From NCBI GenBank assembly GCA_035236585.1, contig CP141127.1, forward strand, positions 65,267,495 to 65,331,494: a stretch of 64,000 nucleotides of DNA, read 5' to 3'. The translations under genes and the position numbers were made by a program. Source of the DNA: Warburgia ugandensis (Eukaryota; Streptophyta; Magnoliopsida; Canellales; Canellaceae). Within the stretch, counting starts at the first letter, position 1; each line of letters begins with the position of its first letter. Shown piece by piece: positions 22,694 to 33,075 of the stretch. The notes under the pieces were generated by a model, which was not told where the DNA came from, did no database searches, and was given only the letters and a program-made list of their open reading frames with translations.

Positions 22694-25661
22694 TGTAATA
22701 TCCTTAATTTTTGGTATAAATTAAGAATTTATTTAATAAATTAGATAAAAATTTATAGATGGAATTTGATCCTGAAGACTTAAAAATTAGAAAGTGCTCA
22801 TTGATAGGATTCTAATGCCATAAAGAATGCGAAAAACGGAGCTCAAATGAAGGAGTTATGAGCCGTTGAAGTTATAGGGGTATTTTGGTAAACTAGCAGA
22901 GATGTAAAACACAGGGGCCTAAATTGATAATGGCACCCCCTTCTTCTACACGTCTCTATCAGCTCTGGAAAATTTGGCAGAGAAATCATCAGAAGGAGAC
23001 GTGAAAGGGAAGAGTTTCCCTTTCCCTTTACCACTACAACCTATATCTCCATCCTCATGGCCTTAATCACCATCACTTTTCCCGTTTCACTGAGTTTTTC
23101 CCCAAAACCCCAGCTCTGAAAATTTTCCAATTTTTTGGCGAGTAGGGCTTCGACGACATCAACAACCACCAGTGAATCAAGGTAAGCCGTATTCACAAAA
23201 TTTTTATATTATATATGTATATATAATAGAAAATATAGGAAAAGTGTAGTTTTCTTGGGAACCTTGTTTACGCTACTGTTGGAGCGCAAATCCTTTGATG
23301 AAACCATGTTTGATTTCAAATCAGACATTCCATCTAATACAAGAGACCCAAGATCAAACCCTTTAAATTTGGGAGAGATCCAACAGCTAGTATTACCGAA
23401 AAATGTGAAAAATAGTACTTAGAGAAGTTTTAGGAACATGAAAAAAATCGCATAAAAAACATAGTTTTTGAGGAAAATCAATGCAAAAGGAGGGTATAAA
23501 TGAAATCTAGACGAAATTCTAAGAAAAACGGGGCAAAAATTGCAAGATTTGAACGCCTGTGGGATCGCCGGAGAGGACCGAAATCTGGTCGTCTTCTCCG
23601 ACGGCGTCAACCGTGTCGGCGCCCTGGCGTTGATGCTGGGACGCCCAACAGGACGCCCCAACAGAGACGCCACACGTGCGCCCTTCGTCGCGTGCGCAAG
23701 AGAACCCGCGTGCGCTGTCTCCGGAGGTCGAGACGCGCGGCGTCTTGGCGACTGTGACGCACGCGGTGGTGCGTCACGGTAACGAGGACACTCGCAGTGC
23801 ATCCCCACTGCACGTCTCGGTGCACAGGCGTCTTCGTGATGGCAGTTTACGCCGGTATAAACCGGCGTAAACCTGCGCCACCGGTGCAAATGGGCTGTAG
23901 TGGTCGGTCAGCCCTATGTTTTGAGTATTTTCATTTAAAATTTGATTTCTGAGAGCTATAGGAGTCCAAATCGCGATCTAAAAGAAGCGTTGTGATAGTA
24001 TTGACAACGCAGACCTAGATTTAACCTAAAAACTTATAAATAACCACTTTTACTTTAGAAAATTTTTAAAATAGTGATGTGACATTGACAAGTGCATCTG
24101 AACATATAAGTTAAAGGGATTTTACTAGCGAACGGAGTGATCTCACGTCGAGGTAGGTGACGACAATTAATGTTTTATTTTGATTTTCAAACTCTGCATG
24201 ATTATAGCATCATAATTGATTGTGAATTCAAATTGCACTTAATAGAAATCGTTGATTTTGCTAGATTTAGAATTCAATACTATGATTGTTACTTGATTTC
24301 AATCATGTGTTAAATGGATTTATAACAAATGATTTCATGAGAATGATATTATCTATTATGCATAATTAGAAATTCCTTTTCTTTATTACATCACTGAAAT
24401 TGATGGATTTGCATGAGAAAGAAAAGTGGAGACTTGGTGGCTGGTCCTTTTATAGGCTAACCCCAGGATGAGGGGCGTGCCTTGAGGATTTCGAGCAACG
24501 AGTACTCTTGAGTTTTAGCATACATATGATTTTCGTGTTTTGTGTTTTATGACGGGGGCTCTCATCCGGTGGGTGTTATGCTAGGAGGGATAGGGCTAGC
24601 CACTCACCCTTCGAGATTTGTGATGTGATGAGATTGTGATATGATAGATACCTGCCCGTAGATGGCATTTGGTAGGGGTTGGTAACATGGATAGTCCACA
24701 CTACCGATCCGGGCCTTTCCATGGGCACGGATGCTAAGTCTCCCGTATGGTGTCGACGGGGAGCGGTGGTGGTTGAGACCCATGGAGGGTTGCCACTGCG
24801 GCATGATGACCCATACTTTTATTATGTGTGCTTGCATGATGAGCATGGTGATGGGATGGTATGCCTGGGTGTGATGACACTCAGAGGTTGGATATGAGTA
24901 CTCATGATCAGTGATATTTGGTTATATGACGCTTGTGGGACCCATTACCTTAGGGTGCCATTTTTATTAAATCCGTGGAATGCATGTTTAGGCATACTTG
25001 ATAAATGGATATTATGTCAGCATGTGTTATAATGATTTTATCGTCATAAATGATAGATATTTTATTTTAGCATTATTGTTATTTTATTTATTTCATTAAT
25101 TGTCTATGTACCTGCACAAGCAATAACTTGCTGATGCATTGCTTTGTTTTACAATGCCTTAGATATCGAGTGTGACATCAGGAAAGGCAAGACCATGGAG
25201 AAACCGTGATAGCAGTGGGAGATTTCCTTACTTGAGTTATAGATATTGATGTGAGTTAATAAACAGGACTACAATTCGACTTTCTATATGGACTGTATAC
25301 TTTTATTCTATGAATTTGATTAAGACAGTTAAACATATGATGAACATTTAATGGGATGTTATGATGGATAGACCTTGGGCCATATTATTATCGTGTTTTG
25401 GATGTTTATTGGTTTGAAAATAAAGGCGTCGATGCATTTTGACGTTGATTGAAATGTTTATTATTTCAATTCTATTATCACGAAATTATACTTATGTTGT
25501 GAATGAAATTGCCATGTTTTGGGAAAAGAAAATAACAACCGGAGGTTTTCAAGAAATGTTTTAGTAAAAAAATTAATAAAACTTTTTCTTATGGGATCCC
25601 AAATGCTATTATTATTATTACTACTATATAAAAAAATGTCAAAAAATTTTGGGGTGTTACA
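22694..25661 (+). repeat. 3' LTR of the Tekay-like element
   Basis: TGTAATATCC to ...GGGGTGTTACA, 2968 bases. It keeps a segment at about 23118-23250 that the left LTR has lost, including a splice-donor-like 'aaggtaagccg' at 23179-23189. It carries the TATA palindrome at 23845-23872. A deletion of about 40 bases near 24968 relative to the left LTR is visible. Antisense ORFs in the GC-rich block 23419-23889 are not supported as genes. Confidence 0.95.
23845..23872 (+). promoter_or_regulatory. Palindrome enclosing TATAAA in the 3' LTR
   Basis: Arms gtttacgccgg and ccggcgtaaac around tataaa. Compared with 16154-16181 the sixth base of the left arm and its partner in the right arm both differ, so the stem is preserved. 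Confidence 0.55.
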
Positions 25662-26330
25662 TTTTGCTTCTTTACCAGATAGTTCCTCTCAATTGTTTTC
25701 TTTTCCTGTTTACTCCATCATTTTCCCCCTTTGTTGCCATTGTTTCATCCCTTGTTCTTCATTGTAATTCTCCTTGTTTTGCTCGTGATTTCTCATCATG
25801 TTTTCCCCTTGATTACCACCATTTTCCCCCTGAATTATTTCCTTCTTACAAGCTTGATTTGTTTCAATCAAAACCCAACGTTGGTTTCACCCCCAGTCTC
25901 TGTTTTTTTCCTTCATTTTTAGGCTTCAAGTAGATGCAAGGAGCTATCGTCATCTTCTTCCTTTGGTTAAAATAACAAAGTTTTAGGAAAATTTCTAGAA
26001 CTTCCTATAGGCCTCTTATTTTAATTCCCTTTGTATCTTGTTTTGTCTTTTTCTCACTAAGTCCTTGAATTATGCATAATTGGTTCGTGCTTGGCTTTAC
26101 TTAACCAAATCAACTACATAGCTTTAACCATAAAGATCTTCTTAGTTCATACTCTATTTCTTTCTTGATTTGAAATCCCCTTTTAGATCTTCACTTAAAT
26201 TCAATTCTTAGTTGATCCATAAGCTCTGATCTTGCATGTTCAATTCATATAGTCAATTACAGACATCCAATTCCCAAATTCATCAATTGATCCATATCAT
26301 CATATTTTTGGACAATTTGCATAATCTAAT
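25662..26330 (+). repeat. 5' LTR of the Athila-like element, piece 2 of 3
   Basis: Begins with the duplicated TTTTG and continues the pyrimidine-rich block. It matches 35720-36480 and 37090-37740 in order: 'tttcaatcaaaacccaac', 'tcttcttcctt', 'ccaattccca' and 'tgatccatatcat'. It is broken at 26330 by the solo LTR that follows. Small ORFs here are pyrimidine-run translations. Confidence 0.75.
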
Positions 26331-27837
26331 TGTGACGACCCAGGATTTCCCATGCATTTTTAAATGCAATATCTAATTCCTAAGGCGAGATGCATCCCTA
26401 TTTGAAAACCATTTTATAAAAACCATGCAATACAACGGAAAATCTTTTGTTTTAAACTCATTTTGAAAACCCCGAGTGTCATTTGCTTTCACAACAATCA
26501 AAGTAGTTTATGAAAAACTTCAGAAATCATAAATATTTTTCCCCAGGTCTATTCAGTCACAGCATACAACCCAACTGTAATTAAATATAAATACATGTCC
26601 AAAGGGTAGAGTGTTTACTTACAGGTATAATTGTCTCCTTTTGATTTTTCTTGCTCGTAGCACCAACATAGGTGTCCTCTACTCGTGGATGAAACTATCC
26701 TGAAAAATTTTAAGGATGGGGTAAGTATATACTATACTCAGTAGGAGTCTATCACTACTAGTTTTACAATGCATGCTATGTTTAAAATCATATGCTCTTT
26801 AAAACATGTGCATGTTTGAACAATCATGTTCAATATCGATATTAAAAACCATTGTCGAATTGGAATACTGACGACTTAAAGAATAGCATAATCCAAGTCA
26901 AAAGTATATATATATATATATATCATAAACATAATGATATGCATAAGATGCTTCACTAAATCCAACTCATGGATATATGGTATGGTCGACTAACCTCATG
27001 TCATGCCATATGCAGTGCAAGTAAATCCTCAAACCATAGGGCCCAACTATGCCCACGACCTCGCCGCCGTGTGGTCCCCGGGTACCTAGGGACACAGGGT
27101 CATATGCCTCAACGGGACATATGACACTTCGACCCAGTGCCATGACACCAGTGGTAGCCCCATGTACCACATGCAGTCGAAGTAGGGACATGCCCTTTTT
27201 TAGCGTGGTACCCATGCACCTAATAGTGGTAGAGGATGGAGACCAACGCAGACCTCTCGGCATAGTGCCAACGAGCTTATTAGCCCAAATCATATAAGAT
27301 CAAACAAGCGAAAACCTCTTTTTCAAAACCTGTCCTCTTTGGGTCCCTCACAACTGCCTACCCAACATCTTTTGGGCACTCCAGTATCTTTTGGTAACCC
27401 TCAAGGACATGCAATTTTTCAAGAACTCAATGCTCACAAATCATGCGATATATGCAATTGTTTGCAAAACATGTCTATGCATAATGTATTTGTCATATGC
27501 ATGCTGAATTCAATTATAAGATTAAGTCATGCTAAACAAGTCATATAACTTATACTTTAAAACGTGTAGTCTCAAAACAATCATGGCTCTTTTTAAAAGT
27601 CTAGCAGCGATAGAGCACCTACCTCAAAGTCTCCTAGAGTCGCGTCCTTCATCACTCAACCCGTCCCTGGGTCTCATTTATAAACTCCTGGGTATGAATG
27701 GACACAAGGAGTCCTTATCAATTTCAATCTATTAGATTGCTAGATCTGCCTTTAGGGTCCATGGTCCTTGCCTAATTCATTGTTAGGCTAGATCCCATGA
27801 TATGGATCTACTATTCAATAGTTAAACTTTGTAAATT

Positions 27838-28594
27838 GTCCTCTGATCCTAACTTTAAAGTCTCATTAGGTCTGCGCATCCCAGTTCCCAGGACACCCGT
27901 GCATCCTGGTTGAACCGCGGCCGCCTCACGTGCGTGCGCGCCTAAAGGCCGTGCCAGGGACCCCGTTTTGTACGAGCACATGCATGCTCAAGCGACGCGC
28001 TATGACGCGCATCCTGGATGGCATCGCATGGATGCACCTTTGGTGTAGCATGACGCGTCTCAGCTCCTAGGGCACCCTGTGCATCCTGGTTGAGCCAAGA
28101 CCGGTGCCCCACATCACGCGCGCACCCGAAGGTCGCACCTGGGACAGTGTACACACTGTCGTACGCTCGGGACCCATCCTAGGGACCTTGTCGCAAGCGT
28201 ATGTGGAGCATGGTGTCCCTGGGACGCCTTGTTCGTGCAGGGTTGGCTGGAACCAGCTTGGAGTGTTTTCTAGCTAGGAAATTCGGCTGTAAAACGTCTG
28301 GGAAAAGACCAGATCCGGCATGGATCTTGGCCTGGGGAAGCAAGATGGAGAGAAGAAGGAAAAACGGCTTACCTAGGTAGCCTAGGGAGTGCCCATCGCC
28401 GATGGGTGCGCCTATTCTTCATTCTGAACCTCCTCCTCGCCGGAGAACTCGAAGAAGGGGGAAACCCCATTTCCAAGACCAGAAAGAAGAGAGGCGCATG
28501 GGGAAATGGCAATGGCCGGCCTGACTTGGGCCTGGCCGTTGCCGGAAAACGCAGGGAAGCTGCGTTGAGACGGGTTTCTGATTTTTGTCGAAAA
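27838..28594. repeat. Left arm of a 757-bp inverted repeat in the solo LTR
   Basis: Its reverse complement matches 28781-29537 along the whole length. Landmarks include ctaactttaaagtctcatt (left) against aatgagactttaaagttag (right), 'ccgatgggtgcgcctattct' against its complement at 28962-28981, and 'gagacgggtttctgattttt' against the start of the right arm. The arms are GC-rich compared with the flanks, and the loop between them is 186 bases. Confidence 0.9.
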
Positions 28595-28780
28595 AATTGT
28601 GTTTTGGAGAGGGGGAGATGGGGTATTTATAGAGGAAAGAAGGCGGTGTCCCTCAATGGCGGTGCCACCATTTCCCTTGTGTTTTCTGGAAAAATCATGA
28701 AAGGAAGGTTTCTGGAGAAATCTGGAGGTGGAAGACGACAGGGGGTGCCGTTATAAAAATCGACGATTTTGGGACTGGGG

Positions 28781-29537
28781 TTTTCGGCAAAAATCGGAAA
28801 CCCGTCTCAACGCAGCTTCCCTGCATTTTCCGGCAAAGGCCAGGCCCAAGTCAGGCTGGCCATTGCCATTTCCCCATTCCCCTCTCTTCTTTTCGGTCTT
28901 AGCAATGGGGTTTCCCCCTTCTTCGAGTTCTCCGGCGAGCAGGAGGTTCAGAGTGAAGAATAGGCGCACCCATCGGCGATGGGCACTCCCTAGGCTACCC
29001 AGGTAAGCCGTTTTTCCTTCTTCTCTCCGTCTTGCTTCCCCAGGCCAAGATCCATGCCAGATTTAGTCTTTTCCCAGATGTTTTCCAGCCGGATTTCCTG
29101 GCCGAAAAACGCTCCAAGCCGGTTCCAGCCGGCCCTGCACGAACAAGGCATCCCAGGGACGCCATGCTCCATGTATGCCTGAGACAAGGTCCCTAGGATG
29201 GGTCCCAGGCGTACGACAGTGCATACACTATCCCAGGTGCGGCCTTCGGGTGTGCGCGCGACGTGGGGCACGGGTCCTGGCTCGACCAGGATGCACGGGG
29301 TGCCCTGGGAATTGAGATGCGCCATGCTACACCAAAGGTGCGTCCGTGCGATGCCATCCAGGATGTGCGTCATAGCGCGTCACTTGAGCATGCATGTGCG
29401 CATGCAAAACGTAGTCCCTAACACGACCTTTGGGAGCGCACGCACGTGAGGTGGTTGCGGTTCAACCAGGATGCACGGGTGTCCTGGGAACTAGGACGCA
29501 CGAACCGAATGAGACTTTAAAGTTAGGATCATAGGAC
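28781..29537. repeat. Right arm of the 757-bp inverted repeat
   Basis: Partner of 27838-28594. Arms of equal length imply few net indels. Differences are scattered substitutions, many at CpG-type positions by eye. A splice-donor-like aggtaagccg at 29001-29010 is mirrored at 28365-28374 in the left arm. Confidence 0.9.
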
Positions 29538-29744
29538 AATGGCCGTAACTTCTTCATACGAACTCTGTTTTTGGCGTTCTTTGAGGCGTTGGATTCCATT
29601 TTTCGAGTAGAATCTAATGGTACCAAGTTTCCTCATAATTTCCTTCATTTACTATTTTAAATAAGGTAAAACATTCAACACATTTCTTTTCCCATAGAAT
29701 GTCCAATTTTTGTTAAAAATAGCATAAATTGCTCGGGTATTACA

Positions 29745-30045
29745 CTAATAATTGATTTAGTTATCGACTTCAATAATTGATTGGCATGGTTTCATGTATC
29801 TTGATGTGATCAGATATGTAGAATTTCGTAGCATGACATGGTGATTGAGCTAAGGAAGTGAAATTTAGCTTTTATTTTGTTTAACTCATTGTCATTTAAA
29901 TTCAAATTTATGTATTTTTTAGTTAAGCAATAAATTTGATTTTTTAGTGCATTTTTATTTAATTTTTAATTTATTCAAAATCTGGGATTGACCTGTACTT
30001 AGACACACTATACTACAATAGCCTATGCACTTGCAAAAAATAACA
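29745..30045 (+). repeat. 5' LTR of the Athila-like element, piece 3 of 3
   Basis: Begins with the duplicated CTAAT. It matches 36485-36600 and 37745-38074: 'aataattgattggcatg', 'gtgaaatttagcttttatt', 'ttagttaagcaataaat' and 'ttgacctgtacttagacac'. The LTR ends near 'aaataaca' at 30045, just before the primer site. Confidence 0.8.
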
Positions 30046-30051
30046 AGATTT

Positions 30052-30068
30052 TAGCACTATTGTCAGGA
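30052..30068 (+). promoter_or_regulatory. Decayed tRNA-Asp-type primer-binding site
   Basis: The sequence tagcactattgtcagga lines up with the Athila/Tat primer complement TGGCGCCGTTGTCGGGG. All six differences are G-to-A or C-to-T transitions, and 'aacacg' follows as usual in this family. Confidence 0.65.
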
Positions 30069-31218
30069 ACACGTAATAGAGTTTCATAAAATTTATAAAA
30101 TAAAAATATCAAAAATTAAAAATTTTAGGATTGAATTCATTTAGCATTCTAGTTTTTTTTTTTTAGTTTTTTTTAGTTTTTTTTTTTTGTATATAATCAC
30201 TCTAGTTCTTGAAATTTGATAATTGCTATTTTTTATTTTACAAAAAAGTGGAGAAGGAATTAAAGGATGATCTCAACAAGGATAGATCAATTTTTATTTT
30301 AAGTTATTTGTAGTAAATATGGATTGTAATTTTTTTAATCATAATTCATTTAAAAAGGTTGTAATAATACAGGTCAAGGCTGGACCATCATAACTTGGAA
30401 GTGGTGGAATGTAAATGATCCCACACTTATACGAGACAATTTTAGCGAGGACCTCACTGTGAGCAATCCTAACTCCTTACAATTCCTAGAGTAGAGTTTG
30501 CATAATGCCTTGTTTGGTAGTGTAATTGCATATAGATAGCATATATCATACTTTTTACATTTTAGAACATGCATTAGTTTATTATTTTTAATTATATTTT
30601 AGGGCACGTTTATTATTTTAAGGTGATTTATATGCTGATCGAATTGCCATAGAGTGTGAAAATTAATTAGTAAAGGCATCCTACCCCACAAGATCACTGG
30701 TAGATTTCATCAGCATCTTTTGGCTCACCAAGGATAATCGCCCAAATTGCATAATCCATCCTTCCAAATTAATTTAAAATTAATCAAAAGAGACTTATAG
30801 AGGCCCTCACATACTCATAGGACCCTCTTGGAAGGAGGGGGCCCATTACCACTCTAATGGCCCCTATTTAACTGATTACACTAGTATTTAAATGACTAGC
30901 TTTACCAGCACACTCCATGACTTAGACTATTTATAGCTAGCTGAGGAGGGCGTGAAGCTGTTGATTATGTCATGATCTAACTAGTAAGTGGTGGAGCAAT
31001 TCTAAAAGAGACGAGGAACATTAGGTTAGGCTAATATAAAAGCTTCTCCCCCCACAAATTCAAGAAAATCAAATGGTTTGCTTACTAGCCTTATGGTTGT
31101 TTAACTTGTGTGGTCTATCATTTGTGCATCATTCTAAAAATTAGGTTGCATCATTTAGTTTAATTTTCTTCTCACAAACTTTAAAAAATAAAAAAGGAAA
31201 CAACAATATGATCAATTA
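30069..31218 (+). other. Leader of the Athila-like element, no gene
   Basis: Lies between primer site and gag. It contains several T-runs (30156-30188) and no supported coding region. Confidence 0.6.
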
Positions 31219-33075
31219 ATGACTAATCCACACATTGATCAAAGGGGTAGTCCACACCCTAGTATTAATAAAGATTATATTTCCCCATGGAGGGACCCTC
31301 CCCTATTTTATGATGATGAAACACCTCTCATCATGGATAACGATGATACTTCCTCATGGATGAACAATCCTCTCTTTGATGTTGAAGATCCTCCACTTCT
31401 CATTAATAATAACATTCATGTATGGAGAAATCATTCTCCATCACCTAGAAATTGGAGGAGGAATTATAACAGAGAACATGACCAACATAGAGCACGAGGA
31501 TAATTGGCATAACCAAAATCCTTGTAAGAGACCTTTAAGAGACTATTTATAGCCTACTTATACCAGTATACCTCCATGTATAAATTTACTTCAAAATGCC
31601 AATATAATTGAATCAAAGGTAGGAGTAATTCAATTACTTTCTAAAATTTATGGGTTGGATATGGAGAGTCCTTACCTCTACTTAAAAGAATTAGATGAAC
31701 TGTGCATGATCCAAAGTATACAAAACATCAAAGTAGACATGGTAAGACTCAAACTACTTTTTCCTCTAAAGGAGAAGGCAAAGATGTGGTTTCATTCACT
31801 ATCAGCAACTTGCATAAGAACATGGCAAGAAATGACTAGTAAGTTCTTGAAAAAGTTCTGTCCTATATATAAGAAAAATACTCTCTGCTGAAATATAATG
31901 AATTTTACCTAGAAGAATAAAGTAACTTTATATCAATGATGGAAAAGATTCAAGGAATTATTGTTAACTTATCTACATAATGGATAAGAACTGTAGCGTA
32001 TCATTAATTTCTTTTATGAAGGACTTAATTCTGATATGTGCCAGGTTGTTGAAATGTTGTGCAGTGGTAACTTTTAAATAAACAACCCAATGAGTCACAA
32101 GAGCATTTAAAATGGCTAGCAGAGAGTACACAAACTTGGGCTGATTAAAAAAAAGTAGGTTGCAAAAACAAGTCCAAGTCTGTCACCACATACGATAGGG
32201 GAGGAATAGGTCATGACTGAAAAAAATGATATGAATGAAAAAATAACATCCCTGGCTAGAAAAAGATGAGGCCATGGGCATGGGAAAATTTTCCTCTAAG
32301 ATGCTTAAACAAGTGTGTGGTACTTGTGACAGTAATACACACCTCACTCAACAATGTCCACCATTCTTACATTCTTGGATGCGCTTCATGGATAGGCACA
32401 TTCTTGTGGGCAACTTTTTTCCCTCTCTTTTGAGACATATAATCCTAACTGGAGGAACCATCCTACTTTCAATTGGAGACATGTATATATTGCTAATGTC
32501 TCACAATAGGCCCAACACCATCTTACCAACCACCACAAGGACCACTTACTCTTGGACCTTACCTTCACCTAAGAGGCAAGTGGAAGATAACTTTCATCAA
32601 TTCATGCAATATTAGGAGAGAGAAAATACTCAATTTGAAGTCTAATTAAAAGAAAACAAATAGTCCATGACTGAATTGAAGGACATGATATCTCAAACAC
32701 TACATACCTTTGAAAAAGGGCAATTTCCTATCCCACTAAATGTAAACCCTAATGATGTGCATATGGTAGGTGGGATTAATTCTTCAAATACAAATATGGA
32801 ACAAACAAAGGCAAGTAAGCAAGTAATATTGTTTAGAATGGCCCAATAATTGAAAAATATGATCCTAAAAAGGCTAAAATGGTACCAAAACCTCTTAGGA
32901 AAAAGACAAATTTGTTGATAAGGAAAACATCCCACCCACTAAGCCATATCACATCCTTGCTCCATTTCCACAAAGGCTGCATCAAGTTCCTAAGATTGTC
33001 TCTAATTATGAAAAGTAGCTTGGAGATATATTTGATATCTTGCCCTGTGATAATATAAAAAATTCAAAATTATAA
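31219..33075 (+). pseudogene. gag pseudogene of the Athila-like element
   Basis: The first open piece (31219-31503) is an acidic, Asn- and Pro-rich amino terminus. The piece at 31655-31891 carries the retrotransposon gag core: 'MVRLKLLFPLKEKAKMWFHS' and 'TWQEMTSKFLKKFCP', with Leu, Trp and Phe at family positions. Downstream, across stops, 'WKRFKELL' and 'INFFYEGLNSD' continue the domain. 32274-32615 has a zinc-finger-like 'CGTCDSNTHLTQQCP'. Near 32945 the 'ILAPFPQRLHQVPK' segment marks the start of the protease region. Stops and frame changes are numerous and pol is not found downstream, so about half of a normal interior is missing. Confidence 0.82.

Larger units (their letters stand above)
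15114..25661 (+). mobile_element. Full-length Ty3/gypsy chromovirus, Tekay/Del type (decayed)
   Basis: A complete LTR retrotransposon of 10,548 bases. It has LTRs at 15114-18009 and 22694-25661, a primer-binding site, gag, protease, RT, RNase H, integrase and chromodomain in the canonical Ty3/gypsy order, a polypurine tract, and a TTTTG target duplication. The very long LTRs plus a carboxy-terminal chromodomain fit the Tekay (Del) lineage. Stops interrupt every domain and three catalytic residues are replaced, so the copy is not autonomous. It sits inside an older Athila-like LTR, which dates it as the younger insertion. By eye the LTR pair is about 9% different in the first 190 bases but only a few percent different in the 16200-16600 segment. 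Confidence 0.95.
26331..29744 (-). mobile_element. Solo LTR of a gypsy element, inverted, with target duplication CTAAT
   Basis: A 3414-base insertion bounded by TGTGACGACCC and GGGTATTACA, flanked by perfect CTAAT duplications at 26326-26330 and 29745-29749. No interior, primer site or polypurine tract is present, so the two original LTRs have recombined to one. The minus strand reads TGTAATACCCGAG at its start, as chromovirus LTRs here do, giving the orientation. A (TA)n run lies near 26905. The centre is a large inverted repeat (separate entries). ORFs at 28406-28756 (plus) and 28751-28969 (minus) are mirror images of one another caused by that repeat. The region 26331-27837 has no gene. 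Confidence 0.92.

Noticed and set aside
28406..28969. Two similar ORFs on opposite strands (28406-28756 and 28751-28969)
   Set aside because: They are mirror images produced by the inverted repeat in the solo LTR; neither has a recognised domain.
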